Below are positions 63,123-64,000 of a stretch of DNA of 64,000 nucleotides, in pieces. Made by a program: the position numbers and the translations under genes. The notes beneath the pieces were generated by a model. That model was given only the letters and a program-made list of their open reading frames with translations, did no database searches and was not told the DNA's origin. Position 1 is the first letter of the stretch. Every line of letters begins with the position of its first letter. This stretch comes from Clostridiaceae bacterium (GTDB lineage Bacteria; Bacillota; Clostridia; Acetivibrionales; DUMB01): assembly GCA_012840085.1 (NCBI GenBank), contig DUMB01000084.1:1-64000 (forward strand), read 5' to 3'.

Positions 63123-64000
63123 ATGATTAAATTCAGGAGACTATGTCTGAGCGTTGTTTTTAGCATGATTGTTGCTTTTTCACTTATTGCTGTCTTCCCA
63201 AATCGAATTTTCGGACAGGTACAACCAATTATAGAGATACAGGAAAAGCTGGAAGAGATTTCTGATGAGGAAAAGAAAGTTCTTGCTCATCTGTTCATTC
63301 TTTTGCAGGAAATTGAAGAGATGGACAGACAAGTGGCCGGCATTACACAGGAAATAGAAATATTGCAGACAGAAATCGAAAATCTGGAAACAGCCATTGA
63401 AAATAAACAAAAAGACTATGATAATCAGCTTAAGGTTTTAGAACAGGTTTTAGTGAGTTATCAGAGAAGAGGACCTGCCTCCTACCTGCAAACTATTTTA
63501 AGTGCAAAAGATCTGACTGCTTTTGTAAGGAGTTTTAATACAGTAAGGGATCTCAGCCGTAATGTGGGAGAGCTTTTAGATGCCATTGAAGAAGGTAAAA
63601 AAGAACTGACAGCACAAAAGGAAGTTCTTGCGGAGAATGTGGCACTGCTGGAAAAACGCAAGGGTGAACTCAAGGAAGCCTTGGCGAGGAAACAGCAGAT
63701 AAAGGACGAACAGGAAGTTTACCTTGCTTCATTGAGAGAAGGAAGAGAGTATTACGAGCAGCAACTGGCCATTATAGAACAAATGTGGAATGATTCAAAG
63801 GCTATGTTTTCGCAAATCATAGACGAATTTACCAGGATTATGAATGAAGGGAACATACCATTGGAAGCATTCAACATAAGAATTGCTTTTCCTTCTGTCA
63901 AGGGAACTATTTATGAAGAGACAATAAATGATATAGTCGAAGAGCATTCCAGGCTTCCTAAAATGGTCTTCCATTTCCGTCCTGGAAAAGTGGAAGTAGA
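63123..64000 (+). CDS. Secreted coiled-coil protein, PcsB/CwlO-like N-terminus (cut by window end)
   Basis: The frame is open for 292 codons to the window edge, so the gene is incomplete. A signal peptide (about 1-35) ends near RIFGQ. A long coiled coil rich in Glu/Lys/Leu follows (about 40-240; EIEILQTEIENLETAIENKQ), with ASYLQTILSAKDLTAFVRSFN. This helical break is typical of the PcsB/CwlO/EnvC family, whose coiled coils regulate cell-wall hydrolases through FtsEX. The part after 240 (MFSQIIDEFTRIMNEG, FHFRPGKVEV) does not look like a standard hydrolase domain. GGGGGG lies four nt before the ATG. Confidence 0.75.
   Translation, partial: MIKFRRLCLSVVFSMIVAFSLIAVFPNRIFGQVQPIIEIQEKLEEISDEEKKVLAHLFILLQEIEEMDRQVAGITQEIEILQTEIENLETAIENKQKDYDNQLKVLEQVLVSYQRRGPASYLQTILSAKDLTAFVRSFNTVRDLSRNVGELLDAIEEGKKELTAQKEVLAENVALLEKRKGELKEALARKQQIKDEQEVYLASLREGREYYEQQLAIIEQMWNDSKAMFSQIIDEFTRIMNEGNIPLEAFNIRIAFPSVKGTIYEETINDIVEEHSRLPKMVFHFRPGKVEV

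Overview
The window looks like chromosome of a low-GC, spore-forming, polysaccharide-degrading anaerobic Firmicute, most likely a relative of Acetivibrio (Clostridium) thermocellus. This is inferred from a spore photoproduct lyase and a CotH-family kinase, many sugar ABC transporters and glycoside hydrolases, LL-diaminopimelate aminotransferase, an ANTAR-controlled glutamine synthetase/glutamate synthase region, strong GGAGG ribosome sites and AT-rich intergenic DNA. I see no tRNA, rRNA, CRISPR array, transposase or phage gene.

Layout. 1-5.1 kb: an RlmI-type methyltransferase, a decayed small locus, an OFA-type MFS transporter, and a two-gene unit ending in a FIST-like protein. 5.2-13.3 kb: a DeoR regulator and a ribose/rhamnose-type sugar ABC importer with two tandem-NBD ATPases, two permeases and a lipoprotein binding protein. 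13.3-24.8 kb: a chemoreceptor on the minus strand, an ArsR-type regulator with a sugar-recognition-like C-terminal domain, a family-1 sugar ABC importer, a modular GH43 and a GH2 enzyme. 25-29 kb: a macro-domain/HTH protein, a vWA protein, a hemerythrin-like protein and a secreted BsuPI-domain protein. 29-36.3 kb: a compact operon of GH16, processive GT2, VTC-domain polymerase, DUF4956 membrane protein, CotH kinase and a deacetylase-like protein that has lost its metal ligands; this is my best candidate for an undescribed envelope or spore-surface system. 36.3-52.9 kb: nitrogen assimilation and lysine/purine genes (gltB, gltD, asnB on the minus strand, two glnA genes, an ANTAR antiterminator, dapF, dapL, purA). 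53-64 kb: splB, a decayed sialidase/UroD-family/KDG-kinase locus, gnd, a SerA-like dehydrogenase, GH57, a mutarotase-like protein, and the start of a coiled-coil secreted protein cut by the window end.

How genes work together. The gltB and first glnA leaders carry nearly identical terminators overlapped by a hexaloop hairpin, with a second hexaloop hairpin upstream. That is the known target architecture of ANTAR antiterminators, and an ANTAR gene lies in the same cluster. Its receiver domain lacks the phospho-acceptor aspartate. The sugar gene sets look like import-plus-hydrolysis modules for plant-polymer oligosaccharides; their exact substrates cannot be read from the sequence.

Non-coding structure is unusually rich. 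There is a dispersed 40-106 bp inverted-repeat (MITE-like) family with at least five copies. Separately, many genes have a short tandem repeat of unrelated sequence beginning at or just after their stop codon.
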